Source: Streptomyces ruber (GTDB lineage: Bacteria > Actinomycetota > Actinomycetes > Streptomycetales > Streptomycetaceae). From it: a DNA stretch of 64,000 nt. Positions 8,766 through 17,719 of the stretch are shown piece after piece (position 1 is the first letter of the stretch; every line of letters starts with the position of its first letter). The stretch spans positions 1 through 64,000 of the forward strand of contig NZ_BMQK01000013.1 in the NCBI RefSeq assembly GCF_014648075.1, read 5' to 3'. A model generated the notes under the pieces. That model made no database searches. It was not told the origin of the DNA and saw only the letters and a program-made list of their open reading frames with translations. The translations under genes and the position numbers were made by a program.

Positions 8766-9056
8766 ATGCGTCACTACGAGGTGATGGTCATCCTCGACCC
8801 CGATCTGGAGGAGCGCTCCGTCGCCCCCCTGATCGAGAACTTCCTGTCCGTCGTCCGTGAGGGCAACGGCAAGGTGGAGAAGGTCGACACCTGGGGCCGT
8901 CGTCGTCTCGCGTACGAGATCAAGAAGAAGCCCGAGGGGATCTACTCGGTCATCGACCTGCAGGCCGAGCCTGCGGTCGTCAAGGAGCTCGACCGCCAGA
9001 TGAACCTGAACGAGTCGGTCCTCCGGACCAAGGTCCTCCGTCCCGAGACTCACTGA
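8766..9056 (+). CDS. rpsF: 30S ribosomal protein S6
   Basis: 96 residues, starting MRHYEVMVILDPDLEERS, the canonical S6 opening, and carrying GRRRLAYEIKKKPEGIY. S6 binds S18 in the platform of the small subunit. ATG at 8766 with AGGAGG 10 bases upstream; the leader can pair with that site. First gene of the rpsF-ssb-rpsR-rplI operon, the usual order in actinobacteria. Confidence 0.98.
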   Translation: MRHYEVMVILDPDLEERSVAPLIENFLSVVREGNGKVEKVDTWGRRRLAYEIKKKPEGIYSVIDLQAEPAVVKELDRQMNLNESVLRTKVLRPETH

Positions 9057-9132
9057 GCTCTCCAGCTCGGCTGACTCCGGGATTCGAGTAGCAGCACAAG
9101 CAGCCAGCAGCAAACCCGCCGAGAGGTTCCCC

Positions 9133-9711
9133 ATGGCAGGCGAGACCGTCATCACGGTCGTCGGCAATCTTGTCGATGATCCCGAGCTGCGCTTCACCCC
9201 TTCCGGTGCGGCGGTCGCGAAGTTCCGTGTCGCGTCCACGCCCCGCACCTTCGACCGCCAGACGAACGAGTGGAAGGACGGCGAGAGCCTCTTCCTGACC
9301 TGCTCGGTCTGGCGCCAGGCGGCGGAGAACGTCGCCGAGTCGCTCCAGCGAGGCATGCGCGTCATCGTGCAGGGCCGGCTGAAGCAGCGGTCCTACGAGG
9401 ATCGTGAGGGCGTCAAGCGCACGGTCTACGAGCTCGACGTCGACGAGGTCGGCGCCAGCCTGCGCAACGCCACGGCCAAGGTCACCAAGACCTCCGGCCG
9501 CGGTGGCCAGGGCGGATACGGCGGCGGTGGCGGCCAGGGTGGCGGCGGCTGGGGCGGTGGCCCCGGTGGCGGCCAGCAGGGCGGCGGCGCTCCGGCCGAC
9601 GACCCCTGGGCGACCGGCGCTCCCGCCGGCGGCCAGGGCGGTGGCGGCTGGGGCGGCGGTTCCGGCGGCTCCGGCGGTGGCGGCGGCTACTCGGACGAGC
9701 CCCCCTTCTAG
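9133..9711 (+). CDS. ssb: single-stranded DNA-binding protein
   Basis: 192 residues. The OB fold (about 1-110) opens with GETVITVVGNLVDDPELRF. A long Gly/Gln-rich linker (about 115-185) leads to the acidic tip DEPPF, the conserved docking end for replication and repair proteins. It protects single strands during replication. The place between rpsF and rpsR identifies it as the main, essential SSB rather than the shorter paralogue of Streptomyces. ATG with GAGAGG upstream at 9121. Confidence 0.97.
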   Translation: MAGETVITVVGNLVDDPELRFTPSGAAVAKFRVASTPRTFDRQTNEWKDGESLFLTCSVWRQAAENVAESLQRGMRVIVQGRLKQRSYEDREGVKRTVYELDVDEVGASLRNATAKVTKTSGRGGQGGYGGGGGQGGGGWGGGPGGGQQGGGAPADDPWATGAPAGGQGGGGWGGGSGGSGGGGGYSDEPPF

Positions 9712-9768
9712 GCCTCCGGGCCGGGGGTGGGGCGCACCCACACTTCTTGATCACACAGGAGAAACACC

Positions 9769-10005
9769 ATGGCGAAGCCGCCTGTGCGCAAGCCGAAGAA
9801 AAAGGTCTGCGCTTTCTGCAAGGACAAGGTCACGTACGTGGACTACAAGGACACGAACATGCTGCGGAAGTTCATTTCCGACCGCGGCAAGATCCGTGCC
9901 CGCCGCGTGACCGGCAACTGCACGCAGCACCAGCGTGACGTCGCCACGGCCGTGAAGAACAGCCGTGAGATGGCGCTGCTGCCCTACACCTCCACCGCGC
10001 GCTAA
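9769..10005 (+). CDS. rpsR: 30S ribosomal protein S18, zinc-binding type
   Basis: 78 residues with the S18 core (NMLRKFISDRGKIRARRVTG). Cys14, Cys17 and a later Cys-x2-His pair (GNCTQHQR) give the four ligands of the zinc-containing (C+) form. Streptomyces usually also has a cysteine-free S18 made under zinc limitation; this is the zinc-replete version. AGGAGA ribosome-binding site at 9759. Confidence 0.97.
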   Translation: MAKPPVRKPKKKVCAFCKDKVTYVDYKDTNMLRKFISDRGKIRARRVTGNCTQHQRDVATAVKNSREMALLPYTSTAR

Positions 10006-10023
10006 GGGAAGGGTGACCGACTC

Positions 10024-10470
10024 ATGAAGATCATCCTCACCCACGAGGTCTCCGGCCTCGGTGCCGCGGGCGACGTCGTCGACGTCAAGGACGGTTACGC
10101 TCGCAACTACCTGATCCCGCGGAAGTTCGCCATCCGCTGGACCAAGGGCGGCGAGAAGGACGTCGAGCAGATCCGTCGTGCTCGCAAGATCCACGAGATC
10201 CAGACCATCGAGCAGGCCAACCAGGTGAAGGCCCAGCTCGAGGGCGTCAAGGTTCGCCTGGCCGTCCGCTCCGGCGACGCCGGCCGTCTCTTCGGTTCCG
10301 TCACCCCGGCCGACATCGCTTCGGCGATCAAGGCGTCCGGTGGCCCCGAGGTCGACAAGCGCCGCATCGAGCTGGGCACGCCGATCAAGACGCTGGGCGC
10401 CCACGAGACGTCCGTGCGTCTGCACCCCGAGGTGGCCGCCAAGGTCAACATCGAGGTTGTCGCGGCCTGA
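10024..10470 (+). CDS. rplI: 50S ribosomal protein L9
   Basis: 148 residues, complete L9: N-terminal domain MKIILTHEVSGLGAAGDVV with the conserved GYARNYLIP, a connecting helix and the C-terminal rRNA-binding domain. Starts 18 bp after rpsR, so translation is probably coupled. Last gene of the operon, closed by the hairpin at 10493. Confidence 0.98.
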   Translation: MKIILTHEVSGLGAAGDVVDVKDGYARNYLIPRKFAIRWTKGGEKDVEQIRRARKIHEIQTIEQANQVKAQLEGVKVRLAVRSGDAGRLFGSVTPADIASAIKASGGPEVDKRRIELGTPIKTLGAHETSVRLHPEVAAKVNIEVVAA

Positions 10471-10492
10471 CCGTCGCGTTCGGCAGAACTGA

Positions 10493-10528
10493 GAGAAGGG
10501 CCGCATCCCTCGGGATGCGGCCCTTCTC
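10493..10528 (+). terminator. terminator of the rpsF-rplI operon
   Basis: 17-bp arms GAGAAGGGCCGCATCCC and its complement around a two-base centre, 22 bp after the rplI stop, ending in CTTCTCCC. It also faces the convergent MATE gene. Confidence 0.88.
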
Positions 10529-10576
10529 CCTGTCCCGGGTGCTACGGACAGGTGGGGCACTCGAAACCCAGGCGAC

Positions 10577-10590
10577 GTTTCACGTGAAAC
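10577..10590. other. parS (ParB-binding site), perfect
   Basis: GTTTCACGTGAAAC between the rplI terminator and the end of the MATE gene, in intergenic DNA. Confidence 0.9.
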
Positions 10591-10616
10591 CGCACTCGAT
10601 GATCTGAAATCTCCGA

Positions 10617-11954
10617 TCAGCGGGTCGCACCCGTGACGATCCAGCGGCCCGAGCGGGAACGCTGCCACAAGGTGAGCAGGCGTGTCGCCATCATGAGGGT
10701 CATCGCCCCCCAGAGAGCGGTCAGCCCACCACCGAGGGTCGGCACGAGTAGTGCTACGGGCGTGAACACGGCCAGCGTCAGCAGCATGGCCCAAGCGAGG
10801 TAGGGACCGTCACCGGCACCCATCAGAACACCGTCGAGGACGAATACGACTCCGGAGATCGGCTGGGAGAGCGCCACGACGAGGAGAGCGGGCAGCGCTG
10901 TGTCCTGGACGAGCGGATCACTTGTGAAGAGGGGCACGAACACGGGACGGCTGACGATGACGAGGAGTCCCAGCGCGATCCCGGTGGCGATACCCCACTG
11001 CACCATGCGGCGGCAGACGTCGCGAGCCCCCTGGGCGTCGCCCGCCCCGAGATACCGGCCGATGATGGCCTGCCCGGCTATGGCGATCGCGTCGAGCGCG
11101 AAAGCCAGCAGGCTCCACAGGGACAGAATGATCTGGTGGGCGGCGACGTCCGCGTCCCCGAGCCTCGCGGCGACCGCGGTGGCGATCATCAGAATCGCTC
11201 GTAGCGACAGCGTACGCACCAGGAGTGGTGCCCCGGCCCTGGCAGAGGCCCGGATCCCGGTGGCATCGGGGCGGAGGGAAGCGCCGTGGCGGCGTGCTCC
11301 GCGGATCACGACCCAGAGGTAGACGGCGACCATTCCGTACTGGGCGATGACGGTGCCCCAGGCAGAACCGGCGATGCCGAGGTCGGCGCCGTACACCAGG
11401 CCCGCGTTGAGAGCGGCGTTGGCCACGAAGCCCCCGCCGGCGACGTACAACGGTGTCTTCGTGTCCTGGAGTCCGCGCAGCACGCCAGTGACGGCGAGCA
11501 CGACGAGCATCGCCGGGATGCCCAGTGCGGAGATGCGCAGATAGGTCGTCGCGTACGGGGCCGCGGTGTCCGAGGCACCGAACAGGCTCACCAACGTGGG
11601 CGCGGTCGGCAGGACGACGGCGATGACGGCGGCGCCGAGCAGCAGCGCCAGCCAGATGCCGTCCATGCCCTGGCGAATGGCGGCACGTAGATCCCCGGCC
11701 CCCACGCGACGGGAGACGGCGGCCGTGGTGGCGTACGCCAGAAAGACGAAGACGCTCACGGCGGTGGTCAGCAGGGCGGAGGCGACGCCGAGGCCGGCGA
11801 GTTGCGCGGTGCCGAGGTGGCCGACGATGGCGGTGTCGGCCAGGAGGAAGAGAGGCTCGGCGACGAGCGCGCCGAAGGCCGGAACCGCCAGCGTGACGAT
11901 CTCTCTGTCGTGCCGACGCCGGACGGCTCTGGATGCGGTGGGAGCCTGTGTCAT
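10617..11954 (-). CDS. MATE family multidrug/metabolite exporter
   Basis: 445 residues, about 12 membrane segments in two similar halves, opening with the MATE motif region (ALVAEPLFLLADTAIVGHLG). These pumps expel cationic compounds in exchange for Na+ or H+, and this one groups with the DinF-like branch by its sequence style. GTG at 11960 and TTG at 11963 are alternative starts; none has a strong ribosome-binding site. It runs convergently towards the ribosomal operon and divergently from dnaB. Substrate unknown. Confidence 0.9.
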   Translation of the reverse strand: MTQAPTASRAVRRRHDREIVTLAVPAFGALVAEPLFLLADTAIVGHLGTAQLAGLGVASALLTTAVSVFVFLAYATTAAVSRRVGAGDLRAAIRQGMDGIWLALLLGAAVIAVVLPTAPTLVSLFGASDTAAPYATTYLRISALGIPAMLVVLAVTGVLRGLQDTKTPLYVAGGGFVANAALNAGLVYGADLGIAGSAWGTVIAQYGMVAVYLWVVIRGARRHGASLRPDATGIRASARAGAPLLVRTLSLRAILMIATAVAARLGDADVAAHQIILSLWSLLAFALDAIAIAGQAIIGRYLGAGDAQGARDVCRRMVQWGIATGIALGLLVIVSRPVFVPLFTSDPLVQDTALPALLVVALSQPISGVVFVLDGVLMGAGDGPYLAWAMLLTLAVFTPVALLVPTLGGGLTALWGAMTLMMATRLLTLWQRSRSGRWIVTGATR

Positions 11955-12413
11955 GACCACCAATCTAATCTTCCACAGGTAAGGCGTACACCTGATTGGT
12001 GACCCTTACGAGGCATATCTCCGGGCGTGTCGCGGTGGGCCGTTCGAGAGGATCTTGGCCCAGTCGGCGAAGTTTTTCTTCTGCACAGCCCGTGGATGGG
12101 AAAACAGCAGGTCAAAAGCGTTTGTTCCAGGCGGTCGGGGGCTTGTTCACAGGGCTGTCCACTGTCTCGTGCACAGGTTTCGCGGGGTTCTCCACAGCAT
12201 CGGGGCGGTCGTCCACATGGCCTGTGGATAACCAGATTGGCTGACGCTGCCGAGCGGCCTACCGTGGTCCGGCGCCCGACCCGTCCTCGGCCCTTGGAAG
12301 TCGCACAAATCCGACGCGGCTGAAGCGGAGTTGGGTCTCTCATATGTCAGTGCCGTGCCGTATCAAAGAGAGGCACGGCTAGGTCCGCACGGCGGACGGG
12401 AGGAGGTGGCCCG
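11955..12413. other. intergenic region MATE / dnaB with DnaA-box-like sequences
   Basis: 459 bp of lower GC than the surrounding genes. It carries the promoter of dnaB and a group of DnaA-box-like sequences (12143-12231, listed separately). No coding pattern is seen on either strand. Confidence 0.5.
12143..12231. other. group of four DnaA-box-like 9-mers upstream of dnaB
   Basis: TTGTTCACA (12143-12151), TTCTCCACA (12188-12196), TCGTCCACA (12209-12217) and, on the other strand, TTATCCACA (12223-12231). The Streptomyces DnaA consensus is TTGTCCACA. Each differs by one or two bases; four in 90 bp is far above chance in this GC-rich DNA. Confidence 0.55.
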
Positions 12414-13889
12414 GTGAGCATTTCCGAGCCATTGGACGAGCCGTGGGCCGACAGCGGACCCGGCGACCGTCTGCCCGCCTCCCGCCGGCGCGGGAACGAC
12501 GGACGGGGACGCGACGAGCAGCATGAGCGCGGCCGGGACGGTGATGCCTGGGAAAGCGCGGGGTCGTCCTTCGAACGTGTTCCTCCGCAGGATCTCAACG
12601 CGGAGCAGTCCGTGCTGGGCGGCATGCTCCTGTCGAAGGACGCCATCGCGGACGTCGTGGAGATCCTCAAGGGCCAGGACTTCTACAAGCCGGCTCACGA
12701 AACGATCTACCAGGCGATTCTCGACGTCTACGCGAAGGGGGAGCCGGCCGACCCCATCACCATCGCGGCCGAACTCACCAAGCGTGGTGAGATCACCAAG
12801 GTCGGCGGGGCCGCTTATCTGCACACCCTCGTCCAGACCGTCCCGACGGCGGCGAACGCCGAGTACTACGCCGAGATCGTCCACGAGCGCGCGGTCCTGC
12901 GACGTCTCGTCGAGGCCGGTACGCGCATCACGCAGATGGGATACGCGGGCGACGACGACGTCGACGAAATCGTCAACAGAGCTCAGGCGGAGATCTTCGC
13001 GGTCACCGAGCAGCGCACCACAGAGGACTATCTGCCGCTCGGTGACATCATGGAGGGCGCGCTCGACGAGATCGAGGCGATCGGCTCGCGGTCGGGCGAG
13101 ATGACCGGCGTACCGACCGGCTTCACCGACCTCGACCAGCTCACCAACGGACTGCACCCCGGCCAGATGATCATTATCGCGGCCCGTCCCGCCATGGGTA
13201 AGTCCACACTGGCGCTGGACTTCGCGCGGGCAGCTTCCATCAAGCACAATCTGCCCAGCGTCATCTTCTCGCTCGAGATGGGCCGCAACGAGATCGCGAT
13301 GCGGCTGTTGTCGGCCGAGGCCCGTGTCGCCCTGCACCACATGCGGTCCGGCACGATGACCGATGAGGACTGGACCCGGCTGGCCCGCCGTATGCCCGAC
13401 GTCTCGGCCGCGCCGCTCTACATCGACGACTCCCCGAATCTGTCGATGATGGAGATCCGCGCCAAGTGCCGCCGTCTGAAACAGCGCAACGACCTCAAGC
13501 TGGTGGTCATCGACTATCTGCAGCTCATGCAGTCGGGCGGCAAGCGGTCCGAGAGCCGGCAGCAGGAGGTCTCCGACATGTCCCGGAACCTGAAGCTGCT
13601 GGCCAAGGAGCTGGAGCTGCCGGTGATCGCTCTGTCCCAGCTCAACCGAGGTCCCGAACAGCGCACGGACAAGAAGCCCATGGTCTCCGACCTGCGAGAG
13701 TCCGGCTCGATCGAGCAGGACGCGGACATGGTGATCCTGCTGCACCGCGAGGACGCGTACGAGAAGGAGTCGCCGCGCGCGGGCGAGGCGGACATCATCG
13801 TGGGCAAGCACCGTAACGGCCCGACGGCCACCATCACGGTCGCCTTCCAGGGGCACTACTCGCGGTTCGTCGACATGGCCCAGACCTGA
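12414..13889 (+). CDS. dnaB: replicative DNA helicase DnaB
   Basis: 491 residues. A 50-residue charged extension typical of Streptomyces precedes the N-terminal helical domain (about 50-155); the RecA-like motor domain follows with Walker A RPAMGKST (Lys263) and Walker B VVIDYLQLM, plus SQLNRG and DLRESGSIEQDAD. No intein interrupts it. The hexamer unwinds DNA at the fork. GTG start with GGGAGGAGG upstream. The DnaA-box-like group and the MATE gene lie upstream; a serine hydrolase follows after 100 bp. Confidence 0.98.
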   Translation: MSISEPLDEPWADSGPGDRLPASRRRGNDGRGRDEQHERGRDGDAWESAGSSFERVPPQDLNAEQSVLGGMLLSKDAIADVVEILKGQDFYKPAHETIYQAILDVYAKGEPADPITIAAELTKRGEITKVGGAAYLHTLVQTVPTAANAEYYAEIVHERAVLRRLVEAGTRITQMGYAGDDDVDEIVNRAQAEIFAVTEQRTTEDYLPLGDIMEGALDEIEAIGSRSGEMTGVPTGFTDLDQLTNGLHPGQMIIIAARPAMGKSTLALDFARAASIKHNLPSVIFSLEMGRNEIAMRLLSAEARVALHHMRSGTMTDEDWTRLARRMPDVSAAPLYIDDSPNLSMMEIRAKCRRLKQRNDLKLVVIDYLQLMQSGGKRSESRQQEVSDMSRNLKLLAKELELPVIALSQLNRGPEQRTDKKPMVSDLRESGSIEQDADMVILLHREDAYEKESPRAGEADIIVGKHRNGPTATITVAFQGHYSRFVDMAQT

Positions 13890-13989
13890 TCGCCGGGCAG
13901 CGGTCGTAGGGAACGGCGATCGGACCGATCCGCTCCGCATCCGGGAAAATACGCTCGACGCAGGGCGCCTGACCGGATGGACTGGGTCC

Positions 13990-15375
13990 ATGACGACATC
14001 TCAGGGAGAGCTGCTTCCAGGTACACGCAGGGCTCTGCTGCACCGCATCGCCGTGGCCCAGGCCGAAGGACGCGCACCGTCGCTCGTCGCGACCGTCGTC
14101 CGGGGCGGCGACACCGTCTGGTCCGGAGCGCGCAGTGCGTTGGACGGGTACGAACCCGATGAGAACGTGCAGTACCGGATCGGGTCGATCACCAAGACGT
14201 TCACCGCTGTTCTCGTACTGCGCCTCCGTGACGAGGGACTGCTGGACCTCGGTGACCAGCTGGAGAAGCATCTGCCGGGTACGGGCGCGGGAGAGGCGAC
14301 GGTCGCAGAGCTCCTGGCGCACACCGGCGGTCTGGCGGCGGAGTCCCCGGCGCCCTGGTGGGAGCGCACTCCCGGCTCGCTACGGCCGGAACTCGCCGAT
14401 GTGCTGGGCGACCAGCCCCATCGGCATCCCATCGGCCGCCGATTCCACTACTCCAACCCCGGCTACACGCTCCTGGGCGCGCTCGTCGAGGAGCTCCGCG
14501 GCGCGTCGTGGGAGGACGTGCTGAGCCGTGAGGTGCTCCAGCCCCTGGGACTGCACCGTACGAGCGTGCACCCCCGGGAGCCGCACGCGGCGGGCTGGGC
14601 CGTGCACCCGTGGGCGGACGTGATGCTTCCGGAACCCACCGAGGACCTGGGGCGCATGGCGCCCGCGGGCCAGCTCTGGTCCACCACGAGCGACCTCGCG
14701 CGTTTCGCGGTGTTCCTCGCCCGGGGGGACGACCGGGTGCTGAGCGCGGAGTCCGTTCGCGAGATGCGGACGCCCGCCGCGCCGGCCGAGACCGGAGAGG
14801 TGGCCGCGGGATCGGCGTACGGGCTCGGCATGCAGCTCCAGCACCGGGACGGGCGGTTCCTGGTCGGGCACGCGGGGTCCCTGCCCGGCTTCCTGGCGGG
14901 CCTCACGATCAGCGTCGAGGACGACGTGGCGGCCGTCGTACTGGCCAACTGCACCTCAGGACCACTGGTATCGGCCACCGCTGCGGACCTGGTACGCATT
15001 GTGGCGGAGGCCGAGCCCAGGATCCCCGAGCCGTGGCGGCCGTTGCCCGAGGTGGACCGTGCGGTGCTGGAGCTGGCGGGCCAGTGGTACTGGGGGACGC
15101 ACGCCTTCGCGCTACGGCTCGAAGCCGAGGGAGGGGTCTCGCTGAGGCCCTTGGCGGACGGCTCCCGCCGCTCGCGTTTCCGGGCGAACGGAGACGGCAC
15201 GTGGACCGGGCTCGACGACTACTTCGCCGGGGAGTCACTGCGGACCGTGCGACGGCCTGACGGGCAGGTCGACCATCTCGACCTCGGATCGTTCGTCTTC
15301 ACGCGTCAGCCGTACGACCAGACGGCTCAGGTGCCGGGCGGAGTGGATGCGGAGGGATGGCGCGGCTTCGCGTGA
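13990..15375 (+). CDS. serine beta-lactamase-family hydrolase (class C / esterase type)
   Basis: 461 residues. The beta-lactamase/DD-peptidase fold spans about 20-340: SITK (Ser-x-x-Lys nucleophile), YSNPGY (Tyr-x-Asn) and HAGSLPG in place of the KTG box. There is no signal peptide, so it probably acts in the cytoplasm as an esterase or peptidase rather than a resistance lactamase. The C-terminal 100 residues form an extra beta-rich domain. ATG 13990 has only a weak GGA upstream. It ends in a convergent pair with a GNAT gene, sharing the hairpin at 15423. Confidence 0.85.
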   Translation: MTTSQGELLPGTRRALLHRIAVAQAEGRAPSLVATVVRGGDTVWSGARSALDGYEPDENVQYRIGSITKTFTAVLVLRLRDEGLLDLGDQLEKHLPGTGAGEATVAELLAHTGGLAAESPAPWWERTPGSLRPELADVLGDQPHRHPIGRRFHYSNPGYTLLGALVEELRGASWEDVLSREVLQPLGLHRTSVHPREPHAAGWAVHPWADVMLPEPTEDLGRMAPAGQLWSTTSDLARFAVFLARGDDRVLSAESVREMRTPAAPAETGEVAAGSAYGLGMQLQHRDGRFLVGHAGSLPGFLAGLTISVEDDVAAVVLANCTSGPLVSATAADLVRIVAEAEPRIPEPWRPLPEVDRAVLELAGQWYWGTHAFALRLEAEGGVSLRPLADGSRRSRFRANGDGTWTGLDDYFAGESLRTVRRPDGQVDHLDLGSFVFTRQPYDQTAQVPGGVDAEGWRGFA

Positions 15376-15422
15376 GGGCCGTCGTACGGGGCGGCTCCCA
15401 GGCCGAGTGGCGTTCGTACGCG

Positions 15423-15458
15423 CCGAGGGTGCTGTTCCACGTGAAACAGCACCCTCGG
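15423..15458. terminator. bidirectional terminator with a parS in its loop
   Basis: 14-bp stem CCGAGGGTGCTGTT / its complement, loop 15437-15444. The whole 36 bp is one palindrome with a single mismatched pair. It lies between two convergent genes. Confidence 0.75.
15434..15447. other. parS (ParB-binding site), one mismatch
   Basis: GTTCCACGTGAAAC at the tip of the terminator palindrome 15423-15458. Confidence 0.85.
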
Positions 15459-15482
15459 GCACAGGCAGTGGTCCACGCTCGC

Positions 15483-15935
15483 TCAGAGCGGCAACTTGAA
15501 CCCCACGTGGGAGGCCACGAAGCCCAGCCGCTTGTAGAAGCGCTGGGCATCGGTGCGGGTGGCGTCGGAGGTCAGCTGCACCAGCTGACACCCCTGGCGT
15601 CGGGACTCGTCGATCGCCCACTGGATGAGCTGCGTACCGAGGCCACTACGGCGTGCGTCGGCATGGATGCGAACGCCTTCGATGATCGAGCGCGTGGCGC
15701 CCCTGCGGGACAGTCCGGGGATGATCGTGAGCTGGAGGGTACCGACGACATGCTTTTCGCGCACCGCGACAACCAGGTGCTGATTCGGGTCGCCGTCGAG
15801 ACGCTCGAAGGCCGAGAGGTAGGGCGTCAGGTCTCCCAGTGACTCCCGCTGCGCGCCGAGCGGATCGTCGGCGAGCATCGCCACGATGACGGGAACGTCG
15901 TCGGCCACGGCCCGGCGTATCTGGATATCGCTCAT
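15483..15935 (-). CDS. GNAT family N-acetyltransferase
   Basis: 150 residues, one complete GNAT domain. The acetyl-CoA loop reads RRSGLGTQLI (R/Q-x-x-G-x-G/A), followed by the conserved late motif CQLVQLTSDATRTDAQRFY with Tyr as likely general acid. The protein starts MSDIQIRRA. It follows the marR gene by 9 bp, so the two form one unit, and MarR probably controls it. The substrate is unknown; small-molecule or peptide acetylation is most likely. Confidence 0.87.
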   Translation of the reverse strand: MSDIQIRRAVADDVPVIVAMLADDPLGAQRESLGDLTPYLSAFERLDGDPNQHLVVAVREKHVVGTLQLTIIPGLSRRGATRSIIEGVRIHADARRSGLGTQLIQWAIDESRRQGCQLVQLTSDATRTDAQRFYKRLGFVASHVGFKLPL

Positions 15936-15944
15936 GGCGGCAAT

Positions 15945-16403
15945 CTAAACGGCCGCGTGCAGTGACTCCACGGCACGGACCAGGGGGGCGAGCTCCGCAT
16001 CTTCGGCGGCCTTGTCGAGTGCCTCACGCAGGGCGGTGTCGTTGGTGGGGCGCGCTTCCGCGAGCAGCTCGAGGCCGGCTTCGGTGACGTTCGTGTAGAT
16101 GCCGCGCCGATCCGTGGGGCACAGATAGCGCTCGAGGAGTCCACGGTTCTCGAGCCGGGTGACCAGCCGGGTGGTGGCGCTCTGGCTGAGGACGACCGCG
16201 TCGGCCACCTGCTTCATCTGCAGATGGCCCCCGTCGCCGTCGTGCTGTCGGCTGAGCACGTCGAGCAGGGAGTACTCGCGCACGCTCAGGTCGTGCTTGG
16301 TCTGCAGGGTGCGCTCTATGTGGGCCTCGATCCTGCCGTGCAGCAGTGAAAGGGCGTACCAGCCCTGGGAGAGAGCGGTGAGCGCGGGATCCGTCGCTGT
16401 CAT
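15945..16403 (-). CDS. MarR-family transcriptional regulator
   Basis: 152 residues with the MarR winged helix: dimer helices at both ends, recognition region VADAVVLSQSATTRLVTRLENRGLLER, and the wing DRRGIYTNVTEAG. MarR proteins usually repress their own operon until a small phenolic or toxic compound binds. It leads the marR-GNAT operon. Starts ATG 16403 with GGAGGAA about 6 bases upstream. Confidence 0.9.
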   Translation of the reverse strand: MTATDPALTALSQGWYALSLLHGRIEAHIERTLQTKHDLSVREYSLLDVLSRQHDGDGGHLQMKQVADAVVLSQSATTRLVTRLENRGLLERYLCPTDRRGIYTNVTEAGLELLAEARPTNDTALREALDKAAEDAELAPLVRAVESLHAAV

Positions 16404-16526
16404 GCGTGTTCCTCCGTCCCGAGGCGGTTGCCTTCAAGGGTAGAACACCGAAGCAAAAGCCAGCACTCGCTGTTAATACGCCCTTGCAATGATTGACCCG
16501 GTGCTCGGGAAGCGACCCAGGCGCCC

Positions 16527-17393
16527 TCAGCCTGCGGCCACCGTCAGGGGCGCGAACCTACGGGTCCAGTCGCCGGGCAACTCCGCGATCCCGTGAGTCA
16601 TCACCGAGTTGAATGCCACGGAGGACAGGCCGCGCTGCTTCACCCACGCCAGTAGCTCCTCATGGCGCACGTCGATGTCGGTACGCAGAGGACGGTCGGT
16701 GTGAGCGGCCAACGAAGCGATCAGTGCCTTCGCCGTTTCGGTGTCACGGGCGATCAGCGGGCCGACAACATCCGTGTCCGTGTTCGGCCAGGCGGCTGCG
16801 TATCCGATGATCCGGCCGTTCTCCTCGGCGACACGCAACTGGTCGGCGAAGGCTGGGAGGCGGGTGATCACATGAGTGCGATCCGTCCCGAAGATTTCCT
16901 CATCGAGCCGGAGGATGGTGGTCATGTCTTCGGCACCGGCCGGACGCGTGGCGGCCGTGGGCTCCGGACCGCCGGGTGAGAACGGCCCGATGACCATCTC
17001 GGTCCGTCCGGTGACCTTGAACCCGAGCTCCTCGTAGAGAGGACGGCCATGCGGTGTCGCGTGCAGGGTCAACGGAATCGCCGCGAAGTCCCCGACCACG
17101 TGCCGCATCAGACGGCGGCCGACGCCTTGGCGGGCGTACCGCTCGGCCACCAGCACCATGCCGATCGCTGCGAGGCCGGGGCGATCCACCGGGCCGTAGG
17201 CCGTGACGACGCAGGCGCAGACGAGACCACCCCGAGGGTCATCGATGCCGTAGCCCCTTCCGGCGGTGAGGAGCAGCCTCCACTTGTGTTCTTCGCGAGG
17301 CCAGCCCCGGTCCTCGGACAAGTCGGCGCAGGCACTGAGGTCGTGGGGCGTCAGGGGGCGAATGGGGAGAGCGTCGAGGGAAGCAGTCGGCAC
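16527..17393 (-). CDS. tandem GNAT acetyltransferase
   Basis: 288 residues. The first GNAT domain (about 10-130) has RQGVGRRLM as the acetyl-CoA loop. A second, more diverged GNAT-like domain (about 150-285) follows, the layout of acetyltransferases of the YitH type. GTG start at 17393 without a clear ribosome-binding site. It runs in the same direction as marR-GNAT but 123 bp ahead of them, with its own promoter region. Function unknown. Confidence 0.82.
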   Translation of the reverse strand: MPTASLDALPIRPLTPHDLSACADLSEDRGWPREEHKWRLLLTAGRGYGIDDPRGGLVCACVVTAYGPVDRPGLAAIGMVLVAERYARQGVGRRLMRHVVGDFAAIPLTLHATPHGRPLYEELGFKVTGRTEMVIGPFSPGGPEPTAATRPAGAEDMTTILRLDEEIFGTDRTHVITRLPAFADQLRVAEENGRIIGYAAAWPNTDTDVVGPLIARDTETAKALIASLAAHTDRPLRTDIDVRHEELLAWVKQRGLSSVAFNSVMTHGIAELPGDWTRRFAPLTVAAG

Positions 17394-17719
17394 GAAGGTC
17401 AGGTTGTCCGACCTGCTGCCCTCGCGTCCACCGATTTGGTGTGGAAGGTAGGTCCTTTTCGTCGTGCCGCACGCCGAGGAGCGGCCGAGCGATCGGTCGT
17501 TTCACGTGGAACAGCGATTGGACGCGTCGTGATGTGCTTACTGCGTCACATCTCACACTTTTGCCTACTTGTCCGTACAGGCCGGGAGTCCCGGTTGAAT
17601 ATGGCCGCTCGGTCGACTGGGGCCAAGCGGGAAGAAAAACGTCGTCTGGGGGAAGGTCGGCGACTTCCGATGGGGGAAGGGTGCAGAACGACCAAAAGAT
17701 GTGTGAGGTCAGGCACGGG
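17394..17719. other. divergent intergenic region GNAT / flavohaemoglobin
   Basis: 326 bp. It holds the parS at 17499 and GATGTG/CACATC half sites (17531-17553) that could be part of an operator, but I see no clear NsrR-type palindrome. The open frame that extends upstream of 17720 here lacks coding base use. Confidence 0.4.
17499..17512. other. parS (ParB-binding site), one mismatch
   Basis: GTTTCACGTGGAAC in the divergent region between the GNAT and flavohaemoglobin genes. Confidence 0.85.

Noticed and set aside
17441..17719. N-terminal extension of the flavohaemoglobin frame
   Set aside because: The globin fold starts at about 17720, and the upstream frame includes parS and non-coding base use.
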